Below are positions 48,600-57,070 of a stretch of 64,000 bases of DNA, piece after piece (position 1 is the stretch's first letter; the number at the start of each line of letters is the position of its first letter). This stretch comes from Paenibacillus sp. GSMTC-2017. Its GTDB lineage: Bacteria > Bacillota > Bacilli > Paenibacillales > Paenibacillaceae. The stretch lies in assembly GCF_016019935.1 (NCBI RefSeq), contig NZ_JAECMT010000007.1, positions 1 to 64,000 of the forward strand, given 5' to 3'. The position numbers and the translations under genes were made by a program. The notes under the pieces are model-generated. The model searched no databases. It saw only the letters and a program-made list of their open reading frames with translations, and was not told where the DNA came from.

Positions 48600-49659
48600 C
48601 TTTTGGAGTCCACTTGCGGCATCGCTAGTTCCATATGTACCTGGAGAACAGCCGAAGGACAAATCGTATATTAAATTAAATACAAACGAAAATCCATATC
48701 CACCATCTCCGAAAGTGTTAGAAGCTATTGCTGAAGCGGCGAATAGTGACCTGAGATTGTATCCCGATCCTACTTGTGGGGCACTTGTGCAGGAAGCTGC
48801 TCGTTACTATGGCTTGTCCCCCAAGCAAACATTTGTAGGAAATGGGTCTGACGAAATATTAGCGTTTGCGTTTGCAGCTTTTTTCGATCCTGCTAAGCCT
48901 GTCCTCTTTGCCGATATTACATATAGCTTTTACAAGGTTTATGCAAAGATGTATGGCTTGCAGCCGAAGTTGATCCCGCTAAATGAGGAGTTCGACATTC
49001 CGCTCGAACAATTCGAGGGTGAACATGGCGGGATTATTATCCCTAATCCTAATGCACCGACAGCTAAACTACTGCCTCTAGGCGACATTGTGACATTACT
49101 AGAACGGAATCTAGACCAGGTTGTCATCATTGACGAAGCCTATATTGACTTTGGCGGGGAGTCTGCTGTTAAGCTTATCGATCGGTACCCTAACCTACTT
49201 GTCGTTCAGACTTTGTCCAAATCGAGGTCACTTGCTGGTCTTCGCGTTGGCTTCGCATTCGGATCAGAGGAGCTCATTCAAGGATTGGATCGTATCAAAA
49301 ACTCCTTTAACTCTTATACGATGGACAGACTAGCCTTGCCAGGAGCGGTAGCTGCTCTGCAGGACGAAGATTATTTTAAAGAGACGACTGAAAAGGTTAT
49401 CCGTACGAGGGATCGTGTAATGGACCAGTTGTTAGGTATGGGGTTCATTGCGACTGACTCTAAAGCGAATTTTGTATTCATTTCACATCCTGCAATTGCA
49501 GCGGAACAATTGTTTATTCAGCTACGCGAGAAAGGTGTCCTGGTACGTTATTTCGCTTCGCCGCGTATCGATAATTATTTGCGTGTAAGCATCGGAACTG
49601 ATGAAGAAATGGATACATTCATTGGTGCATTAAAGGAAGTTATAGCTGAGCAAACGTAA
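48592..49659 (+). CDS. hisC: Histidinol-phosphate aminotransferase
   Basis: 355 residues, fold-type I PLP enzyme. Key segments: LNTNENPYPPSPKVLEAI, FVGNGSDEILAFAFAAF, IDEAYIDFGGE, and the Schiff-base Lys in TLSKSRSLAGLRVGFAFG (about residue 210). It makes L-histidinol phosphate in histidine synthesis and can also act in aromatic amino-acid synthesis. The start overlaps the vanZ-like stop by 8 bases, with gaggagacg as ribosome site. No other his genes are nearby. Confidence 0.93.
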   Translation: MSNFWSPLAASLVPYVPGEQPKDKSYIKLNTNENPYPPSPKVLEAIAEAANSDLRLYPDPTCGALVQEAARYYGLSPKQTFVGNGSDEILAFAFAAFFDPAKPVLFADITYSFYKVYAKMYGLQPKLIPLNEEFDIPLEQFEGEHGGIIIPNPNAPTAKLLPLGDIVTLLERNLDQVVIIDEAYIDFGGESAVKLIDRYPNLLVVQTLSKSRSLAGLRVGFAFGSEELIQGLDRIKNSFNSYTMDRLALPGAVAALQDEDYFKETTEKVIRTRDRVMDQLLGMGFIATDSKANFVFISHPAIAAEQLFIQLREKGVLVRYFASPRIDNYLRVSIGTDEEMDTFIGALKEVIAEQT

Positions 49660-49720
49660 ATTAAATCAATGAAACTGACTGTGATGATGCAATTGTTATT
49701 ATTTTGATAACTAAAAAGGG

Positions 49721-49763
49721 TGCGACTCGGTCAGTTCAAACTGACGCTGTCGCACCCTTTTCC
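49721..49763. terminator. Bidirectional terminator
   Basis: aaaagggtgcgac / gtcgcaccctttt with inner gtcagtt / aactgac, shared with the convergent 3-kb gene. Confidence 0.9.
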
Positions 49764-49815
49764 AATTGATATAGTAATGATGATTTACGGATCAAATTTG
49801 TAAATACTATTTTGA

Positions 49816-52800
49816 TTATTCGTACACGATACCTACGTAGAACTCGACTAAGTCACGTAAAATCATAAAAAACTCGCCATTCGTAATGGCCGTTTGATCC
49901 GTAATTGAGTCTATTGTCCCCTGTGTTAGCCATCCTTTTTCGATCATTACATCGCGAGTAAGGGAATCTGCCTCACTATTGTTCATGGCATGGGCGATTG
50001 TTTTCACTGCTTGATCTACTGAAACGGGCTGCTTTCCAGGGTTTGATATTCCATCAATGGCTTTCGAAGGATCACCCTTGAAGTATGAAGCATGCTGCTT
50101 AGCCACTCGATTCATGCTGTATACAATTCGCTGCATGTTTGACTTGCCATCAAGTTCAAATGACTCATTTTTATCGCCCCCGCTTGTGACAAGCATGCTG
50201 GCGGCAGCAACAAGACCTCGATATGACTTGTGATTTTTGTAGTAAGGTGTCTCAAACGTGTTCATCTTAAGGTCCATTCCTTGCTTCGTTAATTGCTCTC
50301 GAAGTTTCTTAATAAGCTCTTTTGATTTAGAAAGTTCTCTAAAAGTAACGCCATTGTCAGCTGCTAGCTTAGCTGCAACAGCTGCAGCTTCTCCCGTCGC
50401 CATACCAAGTGGCATAACCCTTGCACTGCCGTGTGGCAACGAATCAAAGCTTGCTGCTCTTCCAACGACAAGTAACCCATCAACCTTAAGTGGCACTAAC
50501 GAACGGAATGGAACACCATATTGCATTGGTGAGTAAACGACATATCCTGTATCTAGTCGGCTCGCGGCCTGAATATCAACATCGTAGGAGCCATAGGCGA
50601 TCGCATCCCAGAAATCGCGATTATCCATTAAATCAGCCATAGTTAGACGATATTCGCCTTGGAAATGTCGGGATTCCCTTACATACAATTCGTCGAATGT
50701 GTACGCGAACTCTAAATCTTTAAATTCTTTGAATGTGTTTTTCAGATAGTCAACGATACGTGGTGCTTCTGCACGACCGTCCTCAAGCGCTGCTGCTAAA
50801 CTTGCTGGATCGAGTGGATCAACGCCAAAAATATGCATCGCATTAATGAGCATCGTTTCATCGTTTTGCCTACCGATATTGAGCCCGCGCATCTTTATAC
50901 GTTCTGGATTGCTGGATACATAATTTGCTGCATCAGTGAAACCCCAAGCACTCATCGTGTCGATGCCTGCCAGTCCAGCATCATCGAAAGAATCCCAAAC
51001 CGCTTGCGTAACACCCTTCATAGCGAATACGAGTGTAACAGCCATCTGAGCATCGGGGTCACCAATATCTTCTCGTCCAAGCGTAAATGGCGCACCAGCA
51101 AGAGCGGTGATATCACCATCTTGTGTTGCGTCAATGACGGCTGGGGATGCCACCTCAAGGGTAGTTCCGTCCTGTTTGACTATGCGCATTCCAGTCACAG
51201 TCACTTGACCGTCGGCACCAGACACTACTAATGGCTCCATAGACTGCACTTTCATTAGTAGGTCGATGCTAGGTTCAGCCTCAACCATACGATAAAAGGC
51301 ATTTGCAGCCGATATCGTATCGAACGATGTACCTTCTATTTGGTCGTACCACTCTTGAAAAATTCCTTTATTCAAAAAGACATGTTTACCCGGTATAGGT
51401 GATTTTTTAGGTGAAAAGTTAAGATCAAGTGAGTTGAGGCCAGCTATGGTCATAAGACCGCCTAAAATTTCACGATTTCTACCGTCCACGAGTAAGACGC
51501 TTTGACCATTACGGGCTGCTGATATTGCAGCTGCTACACCTTCAGGTTCTGTACCAGCGACGATGACGTCATACGTGCTCATCACCTCTTCGGTCGCAGC
51601 AACTTTAAGAAATTCCTGTTTAGTACTCGTATTCACTGTATCGTTAGAGCGCAAATAGTAACCTGCGAGAGCTGCACTGCCAATAAGAATAATAGAAGTG
51701 ATTAATAATGCTGCTCTAAACTTTGGTGATGACGGGGCATGAGATAATTGTTCCTTGGCAAGGCCACGTTTTGGCACATTTCCGAACAAAACCCATGCGA
51801 ATGGAACGAACCGAGAAATGAGTGAGACCGTAATCCAAGATGCAACTAACATAACGATCCAACTGCCCAAGTATGTTGCGTGCTCTATCCACGCGGTACC
51901 GAAGTTTGGCATATGTTTATCGTAGATGAGTAAAAATAAAATATGTATTAAATAAATGCCAAATGATAATTGTCCTAATCGATACAAAAACCTAGTAAGC
52001 ATCGCCGGTAGGTGACGATAAATGAAGAAGGACACTCCGATGACGACCAATGCTGTGAAAAAGGCATGGAAGTTCCACAAAAACTCATAAAGAAGAGGAT
52101 TATAAATGGTGCCATTAGCACGAGCATTAAAAAAGATCGTAACATGAGCTAGGGCTAGAGTGAGCCAGCCGCCTATCAGTATGAGCCAAAATAGGATGCG
52201 GCTGAATGAGGCGTTTTCCCTCGTCATCGCAAGCCAACCTTTTATTTTCGGGAAGTAAATGCCTAGGAAAGCACCAGTAAAGAAGAAGGATAGATACGTT
52301 AGTGACCAGCTTCCTTTATTGTTAATCCCCCACTGGAAGGGATCATAGACTACTAATAATACAAAAATCCATTGCAACACGAATCCAATCGGAATAAACA
52401 TATAAGTCAGCTTTGGCAATCGTTTTGCAATCCATAAAATAAGAGGGAATAATAGATAGAATTGAATACTAATATAGATGAAATAGAGATGAGAATAAAC
52501 TTCCCCACGCCATAGTTTACTAAAAAACTGCTTGATGGCTTCGGCGGTGAAGACGGGTAGATGATTAGTGAGCTTTAAGTAAAGGAAATAAACAATTGAG
52601 AATACAATATACGGAATAATAATATAGAGAAGCCTTTTTTTATAGAAGCTGATAATTAGTTTGCTATCTAAAGGACGATTGTAATAGCTATAGAAGAGAA
52701 CGAAACTACTTAACAGAATGAAGGTAGGTGTTCCGAATCGCATAAAAATATTAATAAAATTATAAAAGAAAAAGTAAGCTGATTCTTTCATAAATACAGT

Positions 52801-52905
52801 TGCGGCAGCGCTTGCATGAACAGATAAAACGCCAATAATAGCAATCGCACGAACGAGTTGAAGTTCAGGGATATGATCTTTTTTAGCTATGGGATGAGTG
52901 GTCAT
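49816..52905 (-). CDS. Fusion of membrane acyltransferase 3 and FAD-dependent oxidoreductase
   Basis: 1029 residues. Residues about 10-380 are an acyltransferase-3 (OafA/WecH-type) unit with ten or more helices; ELQLVRAIAIIGVLSVHASA carries the catalytic His and FGIYLIHIL is typical. Another helix (about 400-417) leads to an FAD-dependent oxidoreductase (about 440-880): DVIVAGTEPEGVAAAISAARNGQSVLLVD, AVIDATQDGDITALAGA and LVVGRAASFD...ARVMPLGMATGEAAA. The last ~130 residues look like degenerate SLH-type repeats (SKAIDGISNPGKQPVSVDQAV...TNGEFFMILRDLVEF). The oxidoreductase should face outward, which is odd for a flavin enzyme. Monocistronic, ATG after aagaaaggttgg on the minus strand. Confidence 0.82.
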   Translation of the reverse strand: MTTHPIAKKDHIPELQLVRAIAIIGVLSVHASAAATVFMKESAYFFFYNFINIFMRFGTPTFILLSSFVLFYSYYNRPLDSKLIISFYKKRLLYIIIPYIVFSIVYFLYLKLTNHLPVFTAEAIKQFFSKLWRGEVYSHLYFIYISIQFYLLFPLILWIAKRLPKLTYMFIPIGFVLQWIFVLLVVYDPFQWGINNKGSWSLTYLSFFFTGAFLGIYFPKIKGWLAMTRENASFSRILFWLILIGGWLTLALAHVTIFFNARANGTIYNPLLYEFLWNFHAFFTALVVIGVSFFIYRHLPAMLTRFLYRLGQLSFGIYLIHILFLLIYDKHMPNFGTAWIEHATYLGSWIVMLVASWITVSLISRFVPFAWVLFGNVPKRGLAKEQLSHAPSSPKFRAALLITSIILIGSAALAGYYLRSNDTVNTSTKQEFLKVAATEEVMSTYDVIVAGTEPEGVAAAISAARNGQSVLLVDGRNREILGGLMTIAGLNSLDLNFSPKKSPIPGKHVFLNKGIFQEWYDQIEGTSFDTISAANAFYRMVEAEPSIDLLMKVQSMEPLVVSGADGQVTVTGMRIVKQDGTTLEVASPAVIDATQDGDITALAGAPFTLGREDIGDPDAQMAVTLVFAMKGVTQAVWDSFDDAGLAGIDTMSAWGFTDAANYVSSNPERIKMRGLNIGRQNDETMLINAMHIFGVDPLDPASLAAALEDGRAEAPRIVDYLKNTFKEFKDLEFAYTFDELYVRESRHFQGEYRLTMADLMDNRDFWDAIAYGSYDVDIQAASRLDTGYVVYSPMQYGVPFRSLVPLKVDGLLVVGRAASFDSLPHGSARVMPLGMATGEAAAVAAKLAADNGVTFRELSKSKELIKKLREQLTKQGMDLKMNTFETPYYKNHKSYRGLVAAASMLVTSGGDKNESFELDGKSNMQRIVYSMNRVAKQHASYFKGDPSKAIDGISNPGKQPVSVDQAVKTIAHAMNNSEADSLTRDVMIEKGWLTQGTIDSITDQTAITNGEFFMILRDLVEFYVGIVYE

Positions 52906-53105
52906 AATCCAACCTTTCTTCTAGCGATAATGGGTCACATTTGGTATAAATGGTAACATTATAGATATAGGTTTGCAATAATGCGAAGGTGTCATGCTAG
53001 AGTTGATTTTACAATCATTGTCTAGAATAAAAAAGGATATTAAACCCATTTATAGAACGTTTATATTACTAATAAAGTTGCAAATAGGAAGGGGGTACAT
53101 GTGAG

Positions 53106-53264
53106 ATGGTTGTAAAAAAGATATTTGCATCAGTTAATGAGCTTGTACAGAAGCAGCCGCTAGTTGGCGCATTAATTCTAGTCATTTTCATTTCTTGTTT
53201 GATGGTGACCTTTTACGAATTTGGTTACTCAGTTGGGCAAACAATTGAATCGTTAGTTAATTGA
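53106..53264 (+). CDS. Small single-pass membrane protein, 52 aa
   Basis: ATG at 53106, nine bases after gaaggggg. The sequence MVVKKIFASVNELVQKQPLV is followed by one hydrophobic helix (about 20-38, GALILVIFISCLMVTFYEF) and a short polar tail ending ESLVN. No family is recognised. It lies alone in the 490-base gap between the convergently placed fusion gene and the Rrf2 gene. Confidence 0.65.
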   Translation: MVVKKIFASVNELVQKQPLVGALILVIFISCLMVTFYEFGYSVGQTIESLVN

Positions 53265-53338
53265 CCAACCGTTAAGATGACCGAATAAGAGCAAGGGTCA
53301 TTCCATAACCTAAGAGGTATTGACCCGCCTCGCTGCCC

Positions 53339-53373
53339 TTGACAAAAACAACTGTAACAGATAAAATTACAGT
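53339..53373 (+). promoter_or_regulatory. Promoter and dyad operator of the Rrf2-trx unit
   Basis: TTGACA (53339-53344), a 17-base spacer and TAAAAT (53362-53367). A dyad actgtaa-N9-ttacagt (53351-53373) covers the -10. Rrf2 regulators bind dyads of this size, so autorepression is likely. Confidence 0.72.
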
Positions 53374-53397
53374 ATAAAGCAGGGAGGCCCGCTTACA

Positions 53398-53817
53398 GTG
53401 AATAGTGAATTTACGATTGCCGTACACAGTCTCGTATATTTAGCTTATTTGCCGGAAAAAATGGCGAGCAGCGACATGATTGCCGACAATGTTGGCACGC
53501 ATTCAGCACGTGTTCGGAAAGTGATGAGCGGCTTACGCCGCAGCAGTTTTGTGGAAACCCGAGAGGGATCGGGAGGCGGTTATCGCTTAACGATTGATCC
53601 AAAGGCTGTCACACTAGCTGACATTTATCGCGTCATGGCCCAGGGTTCACTTATTCCAAGTTGGTGCTCTGGAAATCCGGGCATGGATTGTTTGGTTGGT
53701 TCCAATATGAACCAAGTCATGACGGGTATTTTTTGCACAGCGGAGAAGAAACTCGAGGAGCATCTTAGCGGAATTACGATTCAAGATGTATTGAAGCAAA
53801 TTCACGCCTGCGAGTAA
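53398..53817 (+). CDS. Rrf2-family transcriptional regulator
   Basis: 139 residues. An N-terminal winged helix (EFTIAVHSLVYLAYLPEKMASSDMIADNV...GSGGGYRLT) is followed by a dimerisation helix. Three cysteines occur in WCSGNPGMDCLVGS and IFCTAEKK, spaced differently from the iron-sulfur ligands of IscR; they resemble the thiol-sensing YwnA type. It may sense oxidative or electrophile stress and control the downstream thioredoxin. GTG start after agggaggc; the promoter with operator dyad lies 30 bases upstream. Confidence 0.88.
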   Translation: MNSEFTIAVHSLVYLAYLPEKMASSDMIADNVGTHSARVRKVMSGLRRSSFVETREGSGGGYRLTIDPKAVTLADIYRVMAQGSLIPSWCSGNPGMDCLVGSNMNQVMTGIFCTAEKKLEEHLSGITIQDVLKQIHACE

Positions 53818-53883
53818 TGATTAGTCAGCGGTGAGACGGGATATCCCTATATCATAAACAATGGATTTGAGAGGATGATTAAG

Positions 53884-54195
53884 ATGGCAGTAGCATTGAC
53901 AAAAGAAACGTTCACGCAAAGCGTTGAAAATGGTGTATCGTTGGTTGATTTCTGGGCGCCATGGTGCGGACCTTGCAAAATGCAACTTCCTATCGTGGAA
54001 GAACTATCGACTGAACTAGAAGGCCAAGCAACAATCGCAAAAATTAACGTGGATGAGGAGCCTGAATTGGCTTCCCAATTCGGCGTAATGAGCATTCCAA
54101 CACTTATTTTGTTCAAAGACGGTCAGCCGGTAGACAAAATGGTTGGTCTTCAATCAAAAGACGCTCTTAAAGCGAAAATTTCAAGCCATTTCTAA
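53884..54195 (+). CDS. trxA: Thioredoxin
   Basis: 103 residues with the WCGPC active site (about residues 27-31; [14 protein letters not shown]) and the cis-Pro loop SIPTLILF. It reduces disulfides in cytosolic proteins. The start ATG at 53884 is nine bases after gagagg; the ATG at 53875 is part of the binding site region. It is 66 bases after the Rrf2 gene with no terminator between. Whether it is the main thioredoxin or a paralog cannot be told. Confidence 0.93.
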   Translation: MAVALTKETFTQSVENGVSLVDFWAPWCGPCKMQLPIVEELSTELEGQATIAKINVDEEPELASQFGVMSIPTLILFKDGQPVDKMVGLQSKDALKAKISSHF

Positions 54196-54203
54196 TAATG
54201 AAC

Positions 54204-54282
54204 TGGCGCATGCGCCAAAAAACAAAAAACCGTAGGGATTGCTGCTATTCATTAGCATGCAACCTCTGCGGTTTTTTTGTTT
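54204..54282 (+). terminator. Perfect 14-bp palindrome and terminator after trxA
   Basis: tggcgcatgcgcca (54204-54217) is a perfect palindrome with no loop. It is followed by a larger imperfect stem aaaaaaccgtaggg / cctctgcggtttttt (54226-54280) with a T run, the actual terminator. Confidence 0.75.
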
Positions 54283-54390
54283 TTATTAGATGTAAGGAAA
54301 AGCTAAACAATTTTCTTTATGTAGGCGCAACCAATTAATTGCTATACTCGTCTAGAAAGTGAATATATTACCATTTCTGAGGAGTGTGCA

Positions 54391-56799
54391 ATGGTGGGTA
54401 AAATCAAACCTAACAAACTAGCGTTAGTTCTGGCAGTAGCTATGGTATCGAGTGCAATGTCTGTTTCCGTATCGGCTCAGGCTTCAAGTGAAAAACCACA
54501 ACAAGTTCGTGCTGAGCTTAAAGATGTAACGTCACCGTCTTCATCACCATCACCGTCACAAGAAGAGAAAGAAACGGAACAGAAAGTTAATAAAGAAGAC
54601 CTTTCCAAAGAAGAAGCGGAGAAATTGTTTAGGCAATACGTAAACATTCCGAAGGATTACGTGCTTCAAAGCTCAAGATACGGATCAGCGAGACTAGCTA
54701 AAGGTGTTCAAACTACATGGAGTATGGACTTTGTGAAACGAGTGAACAGCAAACATATTGGAAGTATTTATGTAACTATGAGTGCGAAAACTGGCCAGTT
54801 GCTTAATTATAACTCTTATACCGACAATCCAAATGCTAAGCCGTCCTATCCACTTAAGGTAAATCGAGCAGACGCACAAAAGCTTGCAACGGCATTTATC
54901 GATCAAATAGCAAAGGACTACGTGACCAAGGTTAAATTTAATGAGAAGTTTGGCGTGCAGCTTCTTCCGCCACTAAGTGGTGAAGTAAGGCATACGCTGC
55001 GTTATGATCGAATTGTGAACGGGATTCCTTATTTAAACAACTATATTCAACTTGAGATTAATAGCGAGGGACATGTACTTAATTTTGAATTAAATTGGGA
55101 TGATTCTATTGTTTTCCCTGTTATCGACAAGAAGCTCACATTAGAGCAGGCGAAGGAGAAGATAGCGCAAGCTGCAAATCCAGAACTGAGATATATTATT
55201 CCGTATAATGCTCAAAACAGGGATCCTAGATTATCTTATCGATTGAATCCATTTTCTGTACAAGCAATAACAGGAGAAAAGCTAAAAGATTCATCCCAGC
55301 ATCTTTATTTCGAAGGGGAAATATCGGATAAAGCTATTTCAGAGAAACCTCTGGCAATTAAGCCGAAGGAAACGAGTGTGACTGAAACACAAGCACGCAA
55401 AATTATTGAAGATGCATTTGTCCTTCCAGCGAATAGCGAGTTTGTAGGTACGTCCTTCAGTGAGTATCGTGATGATACAACTGGGAAAACGTACTCCTAT
55501 TGGTCGATAGAATGGAATATAAAAAAAGATGGTAAACATATTGGGTCGATATCTGCTAACGTTAATGGTTCAACGGGATTGATTCAAAACTATAACGAAT
55601 ACAGTGATAATAGTAATGCTTCGACTGCTAATGTGATCACTTATGAAAAGGCAGTTGAGAAGGCAGTTGAAACGATGAAGAAGCAATTGCCATGGCTCAC
55701 GAATGAGCTTTATTTAATCGAGAAAAGTCCAGAACATAATGGAACGATTAATCCAGAAGAAGTTAGAGCGTATAGTGTTGAATTCGCGCATAAGGTTCAT
55801 GGTGCAATAATTGATTATGATCGGATTAGTGTGTCTATCAATGCTAAGACCGGTAATATACAGTATTATGACGTTTCGATAGCTCCAAGCACTTATCCAG
55901 AAAAAGCACCTGTAACATTAAATAAAGACATAGCTGTAGAGCGCTGGTTGGATTACTATGACATAGACCTAACATATCGTGTGATAAATCAGTATATTTG
56001 GAACGGTAAGCCGATCCCATCTGAAAAATATTATACGCTCGTCGCAGCCGGTGAGGTTGGCGATGGGAAGATTGAAAATGAAGTTGATGTTCAGCTTGTT
56101 TATCAATTAACGGCTAAACCTAGTAATGAATCATTGTATCTAGATGCTGTTACTGGCAACTGGCATAACTGGGAAACAGGTGATATTACTCAATTGGAGT
56201 TACCTTCAGCAAACGATATTTCGGGTCATTGGGCGGAACAATCCCTTCAATTAATGGTTGCTTATAAAGCGTTGGATCTAGAAGAAGGCAATGTTCGTCC
56301 TAATGAAGGCATCACACGTGGTGAAATGATTAAAATGTTAATATTAGCTCGAAATAATGGAGGTTACTACGAAGGATTTCATACGATGTCAGCATCGTTA
56401 GAATTTAAAAATCAGTCATCCTTCAAAGACGTTGCTGCTGATTCTTCTTACTTCGCTTATATCGAAAGCGCTTTGCAACAGAACCTAATTGACTTGGGCG
56501 ATGGTACGTTTAATCCAGATGCTAAGGTGACGCGGGATGAAATGTCGGAGTTAATCGTAAGAGCGCTAGGCTATAATGCACTTGCGAACTATGATCATAT
56601 CTTCAAAGCAAGCTTTAAGGATTCAGCTGATATTCAGAATAAGGGTCAAGCGGCCGTTGTAGTTGGTCTCAAAATTATGAGTTTATCTGACGGTAAGTTT
56701 CTTCCTAAGAAGCAAGTGACCAGGGCAGAAGCATCAGTCGCGTTCTTCCGTTACTTACAAAGTAGATCTGAACTACAAGAAGCGCCACTGCGTATGTAG
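54391..56799 (+). CDS. Exported YcdB/PepSY-like protein with SLH domains
   Basis: 802 residues. Signal peptide (about 1-32), a Ser/Pro/Glu-rich linker, then a repeated YcdB/YcdC-type module related to PepSY. Units with SIYVTMSAKTGQLLNYN, ISANVNGSTGLIQNYNEY and ISVNAKTGNIQYYD lie at about 130-150, 390-410 and 485-500. C-terminal residues about 600-790 contain SLH repeats (DISGHWAEQSLQLMVAY, NLIDLGDGTFNPDAKVTRDEM, LKIMSLSDGKFLPKKQVTRAEA). Wall-bound. PepSY modules often inhibit proteases, so a protease-regulator role is possible but unproven. ATG after ctgaggag. Confidence 0.85.
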   Translation: MVGKIKPNKLALVLAVAMVSSAMSVSVSAQASSEKPQQVRAELKDVTSPSSSPSPSQEEKETEQKVNKEDLSKEEAEKLFRQYVNIPKDYVLQSSRYGSARLAKGVQTTWSMDFVKRVNSKHIGSIYVTMSAKTGQLLNYNSYTDNPNAKPSYPLKVNRADAQKLATAFIDQIAKDYVTKVKFNEKFGVQLLPPLSGEVRHTLRYDRIVNGIPYLNNYIQLEINSEGHVLNFELNWDDSIVFPVIDKKLTLEQAKEKIAQAANPELRYIIPYNAQNRDPRLSYRLNPFSVQAITGEKLKDSSQHLYFEGEISDKAISEKPLAIKPKETSVTETQARKIIEDAFVLPANSEFVGTSFSEYRDDTTGKTYSYWSIEWNIKKDGKHIGSISANVNGSTGLIQNYNEYSDNSNASTANVITYEKAVEKAVETMKKQLPWLTNELYLIEKSPEHNGTINPEEVRAYSVEFAHKVHGAIIDYDRISVSINAKTGNIQYYDVSIAPSTYPEKAPVTLNKDIAVERWLDYYDIDLTYRVINQYIWNGKPIPSEKYYTLVAAGEVGDGKIENEVDVQLVYQLTAKPSNESLYLDAVTGNWHNWETGDITQLELPSANDISGHWAEQSLQLMVAYKALDLEEGNVRPNEGITRGEMIKMLILARNNGGYYEGFHTMSASLEFKNQSSFKDVAADSSYFAYIESALQQNLIDLGDGTFNPDAKVTRDEMSELIVRALGYNALANYDHIFKASFKDSADIQNKGQAAVVVGLKIMSLSDGKFLPKKQVTRAEASVAFFRYLQSRSELQEAPLRM

Positions 56800-56807
56800 A
56801 GATGTGA

Positions 56808-56957
56808 AGGGACACATAATAACGCCCAGAGGGGAAGTTTATTTGTATAAATAGTGCTTAAGTTTAGTGCATGAGAAATTTGCCCCTAATTTTAGAGGAT
56901 AGTGTCCCTATATGTGATAGGAATATCCCCCCTGAAATTAGAGGAATGTCCCCCCTA
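56808..56957. repeat. Interspersed repeat with gaggatagtgtccc core
   Basis: cccctaattttagagga (56883-56899) and cccctgaaattagagga (56929-56945) are direct repeats, each followed by a gtgtccc/atgtccc string. gggacacataata at 56809 is a partial inverse. The tail resembles the repeat at 1492-1624. The surrounding ~270 bases between 56800 and 57070 hold no gene. Confidence 0.6.
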
Positions 56958-57070
56958 AAACGAGCAGAAACCGTTGACGCAACCTATGCTCATGCCATAA
57001 CATTTTGAGTGTAGCATGATCGCAGGACAGGGTCATGTAGAATTATAAAAATTTAAGGGGGATTTACAAA

